A DNA stretch of 64,000 bases. Source: Leptospira licerasiae serovar Varillal str. VAR 010. Its GTDB lineage: Bacteria > Spirochaetota > Leptospiria > Leptospirales > Leptospiraceae. Positions 48,552 through 55,501 of the stretch are shown here, one piece after another (the first letter of the stretch is position 1; each line of letters opens with the position of its first letter). Below the pieces are notes generated by a model, which was not told the DNA's origin, ran no database searches, and saw nothing but the letters and a program-made list of their open reading frames with translations. Position numbers and translations under genes: made by a program. The stretch is from assembly GCF_000244755.1 (NCBI RefSeq), contig NZ_AHOO02000013.1, forward strand, positions 1 to 64,000, given 5' to 3'.

Positions 48552-48649
48552 CCTTCGCACTTAGTGCGAAGGTCGGGCTTCTCCGGGCTTCGGTCCTCGG
48601 TCCGCCTCCGGCTATCTCGGACTGCTTCGCACCCTCCGCATCCCTGACG
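48552..48649. repeat. hairpin and GC-rich dispersed block after rpmE
   Basis: A perfect 9-bp hairpin CCTTCGCAC/GTGCGAAGG (48552-48572, loop TTA) begins a GC-rich stretch ending with CCCTCCGCATCCCTGACG (48632-48649). That 18-mer recurs with one mismatch at 28222-28239. No T-tract follows the hairpin, so it is not a standard terminator. Confidence 0.65.
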
Positions 48650-48729
48650 CATTCAAAAAAGCAGATCTTACTTACTAAAAGTGCTTTCCTCATCCATCAA
48701 CAAAGTCTAATCTAAGAAAGGCAATCATC

Positions 48730-49524
48730 ATGTCAGTAATGGATTTTAACAGATACAAAGAGATCAACGACCAAAGGCTAAACTATAGAGAAATGGAAGA
48801 CGCAACTGTTGTTTCTAACTATAGGAACGTAGGTTGTGGAGACGGATACCGTATCTATCTCAAAATAGACGAGAACAGAAAAGTCACTGACGCAAGTTAT
48901 ACAACTACCGGTTGTGGATTCGGTATCGTTGCGCTCGCAATGGCAACAGAGATCGCTAAGGGTAAAACCATAGACGAACTCAAAAAAGTCACCACCGAAG
49001 ACGTTGAAAAACAATTCGAATTCCCGGAACGTCGTAAAAATTATCCGGAGTCGGCAGTAGCTGCGCTCCAACAAGCAATCCATGATTACGAAACAGGAGC
49101 GGGAGTCCCAAAAGAAAGAAGGATCACCGCTGCCAAAGCAAAAGAGATACTCTCCCAAAAAGGAAACTTAAAAGGAGAGGATTTATCTTCTATCATATTA
49201 GAAAAAGAAGATCTACACTCAGTGGATTTTTCTGAAGCAAATCTAAACAACGCATTCTTAACCAACTGTAATTTTGCAGGAGCTAATTTCGAAGGTGCTC
49301 GTTTGCGCGGAGCCTTCTTAAACGGAGCGGACCTAACAGGCGCTAACTTAAAAGGAGCAGACTTACGTTGGGCAAAACTTGCTGGAGCCAAAATAGAAGG
49401 CGCGGACTTTACGGACGCAGTCTACGATATAGGCACTAGAGTGGACCAAAGACAAATACATATTTTCTCTTCCATGAAGAAGGAAGGAAAAGATATCTAT
49501 ATGGAGAAACATGAAGCCGGGTGA
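48730..49524 (+). CDS. NifU-like N-domain fused to pentapeptide repeats
   Basis: The 264-residue protein starts with an IscU/NifU scaffold domain (about 1-125). Cys36 in NVGCGDGYRIYL and Cys62 in TTGCGFG are conserved with the neighbouring Asp/Gly residues. The third scaffold cysteine, expected near residue 107, is absent (NYPESAVAAL). A second domain (about 148-230) has tandem pentapeptide repeats of A(D/N)LxG type (GANFEGA, GADLTGANLKGADL), forming a square beta-helix. The fusion is unusual. With two cysteines it may bind iron-sulfur intermediates or another metal, or act as a scaffold. It overlaps the next small gene by 14 bases. Confidence 0.85.
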   Translation: MSVMDFNRYKEINDQRLNYREMEDATVVSNYRNVGCGDGYRIYLKIDENRKVTDASYTTTGCGFGIVALAMATEIAKGKTIDELKKVTTEDVEKQFEFPERRKNYPESAVAALQQAIHDYETGAGVPKERRITAAKAKEILSQKGNLKGEDLSSIILEKEDLHSVDFSEANLNNAFLTNCNFAGANFEGARLRGAFLNGADLTGANLKGADLRWAKLAGAKIEGADFTDAVYDIGTRVDQRQIHIFSSMKKEGKDIYMEKHEAG

Positions 49525-49702
49525 TAAAGCCAAACTGACCAAAAGAAGTTTTCTTTTAAAAGGAGTGATCGTGCTCACCGGCGCTCAGGTAGAGATCCAA
49601 GAAATTAACGGAGACAAGGTTTCCGTTCTCTACAACGATAGAGAAGGTTATCCACATACCATCGAAGATCTCACCCTTGCGGATCTCGCTCCGATTGAAT
49701 AA
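49511..49702 (+). CDS. small KOW/SH3-like protein
   Basis: The 63-residue protein has the pattern KPGDKAKLTKRSFLLKGVIV, then GAQVEIQEINGDKVSVLYND, typical of small KOW- or SH3-like beta barrels. It overlaps the NifU-pentapeptide gene by 14 bases in a different frame, so it is likely translationally coupled. It lies just before an inverted-arm repeat. No named family; nucleic-acid or protein binding is plausible. Confidence 0.68.
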   Translation: MKPGDKAKLTKRSFLLKGVIVLTGAQVEIQEINGDKVSVLYNDREGYPHTIEDLTLADLAPIE

Positions 49703-49720
49703 GAGGCGCAAGAATTTTTG

Positions 49721-49800
49721 GGCACGCAGAGCCGCAAAGTCGCAGAGAAGTTTTGGGTGACTCTAAACCTTTATGCACTGTGTCTCCGTGCCTCTGCGTG
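49721..49800. repeat. inverted-arm repeat overlapping the start of the lipase-type gene
   Basis: Left arm 49721-49747 (GGCACGCAGAGCCGCAAAG...) and right arm 49775-49800 (ending CCGTGCCTCTGCGTG) are inverted copies. No TGTAGGA palindrome lies between them. The longest frame of the next gene takes its ATG (49773) from the edge of the right arm. Confidence 0.75.
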
Positions 49801-51668
49801 AAAAAAACGTGGCTTCCTGCAGATTACTGATTCTACTCAGTCTTTGTCTTTTGCAATGCGGGACCACTTATTCCACGATATCATATTCCAAATACGAACA
49901 GATCCGAGCGGTCCGTGAGAACGCGATCTCTTCCGAAAATTTAAGTCTGATCACCACCAGATTTCTGAAAAGTAACGATCTATACAAAAGATACCAAGAA
50001 GCTCCCAGGGTAGTCATCTACGATCTAGACAACAGGTTGGTGGCATTAAAAACGAGAGAGCTTGCCTATTATCTCGCAGAGTTATGTTATCATGTAGGTT
50101 CCGAACTGGATCTGGAAGATCCGATGTTTGCCAGAATGTTTGCTTCTTCTTTAGTATATTCTTATACATATCTATTCGATAAAAAGGCAATTCCCGCAGC
50201 TGATCCATTCTCTATGGAGTTCAGATTCGCATTAGAAACATACAATAGATCCCTGGCACAATTAGTTAGATTTGCAAAAAGGAATAGAAAGCTCGCAAAT
50301 CTAACGGATTTAAGCCTTCCTTTGATAAGGGGGACTCTCTCCATGACCAGGGCGGAAGTTGAAACTGCATGGACTCCTAAAAATTTCCTGGAAGTGGAAG
50401 TTGCCTACGATTTCAAAAATGAGGGATTCTCCAATCAGATCAGTAAATTCGGAATAGGGACACCTCTTATACTTATTCGAAAACATCCTGAAAAAGAACC
50501 GGAAGAAAGAAGGAAATATGAATTTGTCGCGGGAGTAGGTCAGGCATATCCGGCAACTGCGCTACTTGCATTGGAAGAGTCTTATTTAGAAAATCGTAAT
50601 TTAACTCTAAAGGCGGTGATCCATCTATACGATCCGGTGCATAGGGATCGAGTTCAATTTTCCGGATTGGATCTTCCGATGGAAAGTGATACGACGACTC
50701 CATTGGCGTATATGCTGTCAGGGGCAGAAAAGAGAGACGGATTTTTTGCAAAATTTGACGGAGAGGTCGGCTTAGAAAGAAAGGGGCTCTATTTGATATA
50801 CCCTTACAGAAGAGGAAAGATCCCGGTTGTGTTTGTGCACGGACTTGCTTCTTCACCTTTCATTTGGTTTCCGATGATCAATGAACTTTTAGCGGACCCT
50901 AAGATAAAGGACAATTATCAGTTCTGGGTTTACTGGTATCCTACCGGGAATCCGATCACTATCTCAGCCGCCGACTTTAGGGACACGCTCCGAGATCTCA
51001 GAAAAACTTATGATCCGAAAGCAGAAGACTCTTCTTTCGATAAGATGATGCTAGTAGGCCATAGTATGGGCGGGCTTCTTTCCAAACTGATGGTGACCAG
51101 AAGTAAAAAAGAAGATTGGATGAAAGCCGCCAATGTTTCTCCCGACAAATTCGAGACCTTAAACTCCGAGTCCAAAGAAGAAGTTAGACGTGTATTCGAT
51201 TTCAAGCCGTTGCCGTTTGTAAAGCGGGTGGTTTTCATCGCCACGCCTCACAGAGGATCAAGTCTTGCAGAAGGATTTTTAGCTTCCATTGCGCGGGCAT
51301 TGTTCGTTCTCCCGAAGGGAGCCATTCATAATATAGGAAAAGCTTACAAGTTTTTGACCTCCGATTCCGAGCAAGAATCCATCCTTCCGGAAACATATGG
51401 AGTAGACGGACTTTCTCCAAATAGTTTGTTTATGAAGGTCACAGGAGCACTAAAACCCGAGGTGCCATTTCATTCTATTATAGGGAATTCCAAGTTTAGA
51501 GATCTGGAATGGATCAACGATTCTGTAGTGCCTTACGATAGTTCTCATATAGACGGAGCCGAGTCTGAAATCTTGATAGATGCAGACCATTCCGTACAAG
51601 ATCATATGCCTACCATCCTGGAGATCAAAAGGATCCTCTGGGAGCATTCCGGCATTTCCAAAAGATAA
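49773..51668 (+). CDS. alpha/beta-hydrolase (lipase-type) lipoprotein
   Basis: The protein (631 residues from ATG 49773) has a lipoprotein signal, ASCRLLILLSLCLLQC, then an uncharacterised N-terminal half and a C-terminal alpha/beta-hydrolase domain (about 340-620). It shows FVHGLASSPFIWFPMI (oxyanion-loop region), the nucleophile elbow GHSMGG, Asp in a later strand and a late histidine in DADHSVQDHMP. Substrates may be acyl esters at the cell envelope. The start is uncertain: the ATG lies in a repeat arm, whereas GTG at 49809 would begin at VASCRLL. Neither has a strong ribosome-binding site. Confidence 0.82.
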   Translation: MHCVSVPLREKNVASCRLLILLSLCLLQCGTTYSTISYSKYEQIRAVRENAISSENLSLITTRFLKSNDLYKRYQEAPRVVIYDLDNRLVALKTRELAYYLAELCYHVGSELDLEDPMFARMFASSLVYSYTYLFDKKAIPAADPFSMEFRFALETYNRSLAQLVRFAKRNRKLANLTDLSLPLIRGTLSMTRAEVETAWTPKNFLEVEVAYDFKNEGFSNQISKFGIGTPLILIRKHPEKEPEERRKYEFVAGVGQAYPATALLALEESYLENRNLTLKAVIHLYDPVHRDRVQFSGLDLPMESDTTTPLAYMLSGAEKRDGFFAKFDGEVGLERKGLYLIYPYRRGKIPVVFVHGLASSPFIWFPMINELLADPKIKDNYQFWVYWYPTGNPITISAADFRDTLRDLRKTYDPKAEDSSFDKMMLVGHSMGGLLSKLMVTRSKKEDWMKAANVSPDKFETLNSESKEEVRRVFDFKPLPFVKRVVFIATPHRGSSLAEGFLASIARALFVLPKGAIHNIGKAYKFLTSDSEQESILPETYGVDGLSPNSLFMKVTGALKPEVPFHSIIGNSKFRDLEWINDSVVPYDSSHIDGAESEILIDADHSVQDHMPTILEIKRILWEHSGISKR

Positions 51669-51696
51669 TTTCCTTCCATATTGCCCCAATTCTTGG

Positions 51697-51727
51697 ATAT
51701 AATATTATTTCCTAAATAATATTATAT
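51697..51727. repeat. 14-bp AT-only hairpin
   Basis: ATATAATATTATTT (51697-51710) and its exact complement (51714-51727) flank a CCT loop. It lies 28 bases past the lipase-gene stop and about 180 bases before the small lipoprotein gene. It lacks the GC stem of a terminator, so an AT-rich operator or RNA element is as likely. The rest of the gap 51669-51910 is strongly AT-rich. Confidence 0.45.
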
Positions 51728-51910
51728 AAATTTAATGTTTACTTAAAATTCGCCCCGCTTGGCCCCTCTCTTTCCTTTATTCAATATGGTATATAAAGGA
51801 TTTTTTATATTTAATTTGGGATAAAAATATTTTTATAAAAAATCTGCAATTTAATTTACTTCGAAACTATGCCTGATTTTGATTCGAAAAAAATTAAGAG
51901 AGATTTTTCT

Positions 51911-52237
51911 ATGTTAAAAATTTTTGTGTCTGTTTTGTTGGTGCTGAGCATTAGTTTTATTAGTACTTCTTGCTCGGATACGATGGATGATCTGAATCCG
52001 TTTAGTACGAAAGATGACCAGGACGAGGCAATGGATAATTTTATTAAACTTTGGTTTATCGTTGTGGCAACCGGAAATGCGATAGCAAATAACCCTCCTT
52101 CTTGGTTTCCTACTTCGGCAAGCGTCGAAGAGGCTAAAGCAGAATGGGATAAGTTGGATCCGGTCAAAAAAGCAGAGGCTTGTGCGATAGCATTTGCCAG
52201 CGGAGAAAAACCTTCTTCGGAGCTTTGCGCGAAATAG
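51911..52237 (+). CDS. small lipoprotein
   Basis: From ATG 51911 the protein has 108 residues and a lipoprotein signal, MLKIFVSVLLVLSISFISTSC (Cys21 lipidated). The mature part is acidic then helical, with WFIVVATGNAIANNPPSWFP and a C-terminal cysteine pair (ACAIAF, SELCAK). A longer frame from 51869 would place charged residues before the signal; AAGAGAGA upstream of 51911 supports the shorter start. No family recognised. It converges on the TetR gene. Confidence 0.72.
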   Translation: MLKIFVSVLLVLSISFISTSCSDTMDDLNPFSTKDDQDEAMDNFIKLWFIVVATGNAIANNPPSWFPTSASVEEAKAEWDKLDPVKKAEACAIAFASGEKPSSELCAK

Positions 52238-52256
52238 AAAGCGAATCAACTCGGAT

Positions 52257-52295
52257 CGGCGACGTGATGGAAATTCCTTGGTCAGTGCGTCGCCG
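52257..52295. terminator. bidirectional terminator-like hairpin
   Basis: A perfect 8-bp inverted repeat CGGCGACG/CGTCGCCG (52257-52264, 52288-52295) with a 23-nt loop sits between the convergent lipoprotein and TetR genes. On the plus strand it is followed by a T-rich stretch. The long loop makes it weaker than a classic terminator. Confidence 0.5.
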
Positions 52296-52305
52296 GTCTA
52301 TTCTT

Positions 52306-52944
52306 TTAGGAATTCATCCCTTTCCAGAGCCAATCAAATGATTCGGAAAGAGTCTGATCTAATTCACCTTCTAAAAGCCATAGATTTTTGTTTAAGAACG
52401 CTTCCTTTACCTCTTTGGGAGGATTATGGTGCTGCCAGAGCATCAAACCTAAAAAATAAAAACGTAATATAAATTTTCTTGCATTAGCGATCGTAAGACC
52501 GGTTTCCCTGGAAAGCCAGAACCTTGCAAGTTCATCCATTCCGTCAGAAGTGTTCTTTTTGAATTCGTATAGAAAGTTATGATCCACATTACTTTCTAAG
52601 ATCCCCGGGATGATAAGCCCTACGAACATGAAAATTTCGTTCTGTGTAAATTGATGAATGATCTTTTCTTTTAATTTGACTAAAGAATATTCCGGGTCTT
52701 GCAATAATACGGCCATATCTTTAAAGAAGGATTCCGTTTCTTGTAAATGGAGGGTAAGAAAAATTTCTTCCCTGGTTTTGAAATAAAAATAGATAACACC
52801 CTTGGTGACTCCTGCGGCTTCCGCAATTTCCTGAGTGCTAGGAAGAGGATGTTTTTGTTTCACCAGAAGTTCCCGCAGGGCAGTCACGATGGACTGCTTG
52901 CGGATTTCTTTTTCTTCCGGCCTTCTGGCTCTTTTTTTATCCAC
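52306..52944 (-). CDS. TetR family transcriptional regulator
   Basis: From GTG 52944 the protein has 212 residues. The N-terminal DNA-binding domain (about 10-60) has TQEIAEAAGVTKGVIYFYFK, with the GVIYFYFKTREEIF signature of TetR proteins. The ligand domain has no named family. An ATG at 52983 would overlap the upstream gene by 29 bases and adds the out-of-frame end of that gene, so GTG, ten bases after its stop, is preferred. It is co-transcribed with the epimerase gene and probably represses the operon through the direct repeats near 53978. Confidence 0.88.
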   Translation of the reverse strand: MDKKRARRPEEKEIRKQSIVTALRELLVKQKHPLPSTQEIAEAAGVTKGVIYFYFKTREEIFLTLHLQETESFFKDMAVLLQDPEYSLVKLKEKIIHQFTQNEIFMFVGLIIPGILESNVDHNFLYEFKKNTSDGMDELARFWLSRETGLTIANARKFILRFYFLGLMLWQHHNPPKEVKEAFLNKNLWLLEGELDQTLSESFDWLWKGMNS

Positions 52945-52954
52945 TCTCAGGAAA

Positions 52955-53956
52955 CTATACTGCAGCGGACAACATCCAGTCAACCGTCTCTTGTAGTGAT
53001 TTTTTGACAGGCATCGGTTTCCATTGGAATTCCTTCTCCAATCGATCCGAGTTATATTCTTGCTTTCTTTGCAAATAATCCTGCACTATCTCGGAGTTGA
53101 TCTGTCTGTCCAAACCGGTGACAGCATGTTTGAAGGCATCCAGATAAGGCATAACTCGAACTATAAACGAGGGGAGTTCCTTGCCTGTTGTTTTGGCCTT
53201 AGGATGGATTTCTTTTACTAGTTTGCAGACTTGAGAAACGGAGAGAGTTTCACCGGTCGCAATATATCTTCCTTGCGCATTAGGATTTTCGTAAGCTAAA
53301 ATATGCGCCATTGCAACATCTCTTACATCCACATATGAAAAAGTCATCTTAGGTGCGAATGGAAGTTGTCCCTTCAGAATATCCTGGATCAATTTTAAAG
53401 AGGAAGTGGGTTGAGTAAATTGTGGGCCCAAAATAGTTCCAGGCAGAACAGTCACCAGGTTCAAGTCTAATTTTTTAGAGATCTCCCAAGCTAATTTTTC
53501 GGATTGAGTCTTGGAGATTGCATAAGGTTCTTTTGCGGAATCATTCCAAGTGGATTCGTTCAGAGGGAGCTCTCCTTCTGCAATTGTTCCTACTGCAGCG
53601 ATGCTGGAGGTGTATACTACCTTTTTGATCCGAGCGTTATGAGCTTCTTCCAAAATATTTCTGGTTCCATTGATATTCGGTTCCACAACTTCCTTTTGAG
53701 GATCCTTCGCGGTTAGATTGAATGAAGCCGCTACTTGAAAAAGTCCATCCTGTCCTTGGAGGGCTGCACGAAGAGATTCCCTATCGCCCAGATCTGCCGA
53801 GACCAATTTCACTCCTAATTTTTTCAGGTTTGCAGTCTTCTTTTCATCGTTTGCATCTCGAACTGCCGCAGTTACTTCATACCCCCTCTCTTGGAGAAGT
53901 TTTACTAAAGAAAAACCCAGGTGCCCACTAGCACCGGTTACCAATACTTTTTTCAC
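52955..53956 (-). CDS. NAD(P)-dependent epimerase/dehydratase family protein
   Basis: From GTG 53956 the protein has 333 residues starting VKKVLVTGASGHLGFSLVKL. This extended short-chain dehydrogenase has the nucleotide motif GASGHLG, VYTSSIAAVG and the catalytic YAISK (Tyr/Lys). The sequence is closest to dihydroflavonol-4-reductase-like enzymes. An ATG at 53971 is in frame, but GAGGT lies at the right spacing before the GTG. It overlaps nothing and is followed ten bases later by the TetR gene. Confidence 0.9.
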   Translation of the reverse strand: MKKVLVTGASGHLGFSLVKLLQERGYEVTAAVRDANDEKKTANLKKLGVKLVSADLGDRESLRAALQGQDGLFQVAASFNLTAKDPQKEVVEPNINGTRNILEEAHNARIKKVVYTSSIAAVGTIAEGELPLNESTWNDSAKEPYAISKTQSEKLAWEISKKLDLNLVTVLPGTILGPQFTQPTSSLKLIQDILKGQLPFAPKMTFSYVDVRDVAMAHILAYENPNAQGRYIATGETLSVSQVCKLVKEIHPKAKTTGKELPSFIVRVMPYLDAFKHAVTGLDRQINSEIVQDYLQRKQEYNSDRLEKEFQWKPMPVKKSLQETVDWMLSAAV

Positions 53957-53977
53957 GAGTCCGTACCTCATTATTAA

Positions 53978-54012
53978 TATACTATTGGACTATAAATAAT
54001 ATACTAATAGTC
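53978..54012 (-). promoter_or_regulatory. paired 13-bp direct repeats, candidate TetR operator
   Basis: TATACTATTGGAC (53978-53990) and TATACTAATAGTC (54000-54012) are near-identical and 22 bases apart, about two helical turns, on the same face. GACTAT/ATAGTC ends also form a loose inverted repeat (53988-54012). The site lies right upstream of the epimerase-TetR operon. Function is inferred. Confidence 0.5.
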
Positions 54013-54137
54013 AATTATTTTTTATAAAAGGACTCCCGCAAAAAAAAGATCGATTCTTATATATGCCGTAATTTCTGTCATTTTGTCTCTATTCGCTTTT
54101 GTTTGCGAATACACTGGTGGCATTGCAAGGGCGGGAA

Positions 54138-55232
54138 TTAAATTTTAGTATTCTGCTTTCTATACAATGCAGGCGACATTCCCATAAACTTTACGAATTG
54201 GGAATGAAAAGTGGATTTGGAATTAAAACCCACTGCAAAGGCTATATCCAGTACGGAACTTTCGGGACCTTCTGTAAGGCGTTTGCAAGCTTCTTGCACT
54301 CTGTATCTATTGATTAGTTCGTAAAAATTCATTTTGTGAATTTCGTTCAGGTATCTGGAGGTTTGGTGTAGGTTCAGTCCAAGTTCCGCTGCCAAGTCTA
54401 CCAATCTCAATTCGCTATCTCTGTATAAGTTTTTAGTCTCTAATAGCTCCTTTAGTTTAGAGTTTGCCGCTTCTATTTCTTTAGAAAGAAGTGGAGTGTT
54501 TTGGTATTTTGCACTTTGAATGACTTCACTGATCTCACTGAAAAAACCAGGATGCCTTTCTCTGACCAGGAAGAGTAACAGCACCATAATGCATATGAGA
54601 GAAGCTCCTAAATCGAATAAATATTTATTCTTTAGGAAGTAAGCGGTTCCTATAAGTGCATTCGCGAATACAGGTAAAAGTAATACCAACCATACCAATT
54701 TTAATTCGTACATTTCATATCTTTTGCTGACCTTGTGGTAAAGATAGAGGCAGAATAAGGAATATACGGACACCTGTACGCTTGCGATAAAACTTCCCAA
54801 ATGAGCCCAATCTAATCTGAATTCTTTGGCTCCTTGTATTACCTGGGCCTTTAGTTCAGAATTGTCTTGTGAGAAGAATATACATTCAAAAGCGGCGAAT
54901 AGTAAAACGGGAGAAAAATGGAGTCCATAGCGGAGGAGTTTGCCTTTAGCGGTTTCTTCTTCCGTTTCTAAGAAAGAGCGGATGTACGTGTAGATGAGTG
55001 GCCCTACGGAAATCACGCTGGTGTGTAAGAAGATAAATAGATAAGGAAATTCTAATAGATCGTCCTGCAGATACCAGGAATACCTTAGCAGAATTGTTCC
55101 GGTTAGGATCATAATGAGCACCAAAATCCTGTTTCCAGAACCTGGGCGGAGGATTTCCAGATAGGCGTATATAAAGGAAGCTCCTGCCCCGAACTGCAGG
55201 AATTTCAGGGAAAATATGTGTAGGTATTCCAT
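54138..55232 (-). CDS. AraC family regulator with N-terminal membrane domain
   Basis: From ATG 55232 the protein has 364 residues. The N-terminal half has about six to seven hydrophobic helices (GAGASFIYAYLEIL, ILVLIMILTGTILLRYSW, PYLFIFLHTSVISVGPLIYTY). The C-terminal AraC domain (about 260-360) has the two helix-turn-helix units, LRLVDLAAELGLNLHQTSRY and SVLDIAFAVGFNSKSTFHSQ. Membrane-anchored AraC regulators of this type are common in Leptospira and Bacteroidetes. A longer frame uses TTG 55286 with no ribosome-binding site. Signal and targets are unknown. Confidence 0.87.
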   Translation of the reverse strand: MEYLHIFSLKFLQFGAGASFIYAYLEILRPGSGNRILVLIMILTGTILLRYSWYLQDDLLEFPYLFIFLHTSVISVGPLIYTYIRSFLETEEETAKGKLLRYGLHFSPVLLFAAFECIFFSQDNSELKAQVIQGAKEFRLDWAHLGSFIASVQVSVYSLFCLYLYHKVSKRYEMYELKLVWLVLLLPVFANALIGTAYFLKNKYLFDLGASLICIMVLLLFLVRERHPGFFSEISEVIQSAKYQNTPLLSKEIEAANSKLKELLETKNLYRDSELRLVDLAAELGLNLHQTSRYLNEIHKMNFYELINRYRVQEACKRLTEGPESSVLDIAFAVGFNSKSTFHSQFVKFMGMSPALYRKQNTKI

Positions 55233-55325
55233 AGATTGGCTGTTTGGGCCGGATGCTATTTCAATTCTTATCCTATTTTCTGCCAAACAGATTTGAGTGG
55301 AGCTTGCAAACCAAATTCTCCTCAG

Positions 55326-55349
55326 AATTTGTAGGACCTCCTACAAATT
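55326..55349. repeat. 24-bp dispersed palindrome with extended arms
   Basis: AATTTGTAGGA (55326-55336), spacer CC, and TCCTACAAATT (55339-55349) form an exact 11-bp inverted repeat, an extended copy of the TGTAGGAGTTCCTACA element. It lies in the gap between the divergent AraC and C45-family genes. Confidence 0.75.
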
Positions 55350-55428
55350 TACGCCCGAAAAGGTCCTTGAATAGGGAGGAATTCCATGATAAAGCAAAAA
55401 TCGTCCGAACGAGTAACCACCGACCAGC

Positions 55429-55460
55429 CCCCACCCAGTAGGGTGGGGAATAAATTCCCC
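55429..55460. repeat. overlapping C-rich hairpins
   Basis: CCCCACCC/GGGTGGGG (55429-55448, loop AGTA) shares its GGGG with a second hairpin GGGGAA/TTCCCC (55445-55460). Only one can form at a time. A third small hairpin GTTCGG/CCGAAC (55484-55499) ends two bases before the ATG at 55502. The arrangement resembles the C-rich element at 33612. Confidence 0.55.
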
Positions 55461-55501
55461 CCATGAAAGGTCCGATCCGATAAGTTCGGCTATCCGAACC
55501 T

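Noticed and set aside
48552..48572. Perfect hairpin after rpmE as a terminator
   Set aside because: No T-tract follows on either strand; treated as part of a GC-rich repeat.
55244..55464. Short frames in the AraC/C45 intergenic region
   Set aside because: They translate palindromes and C-rich hairpins and have no protein-like character.
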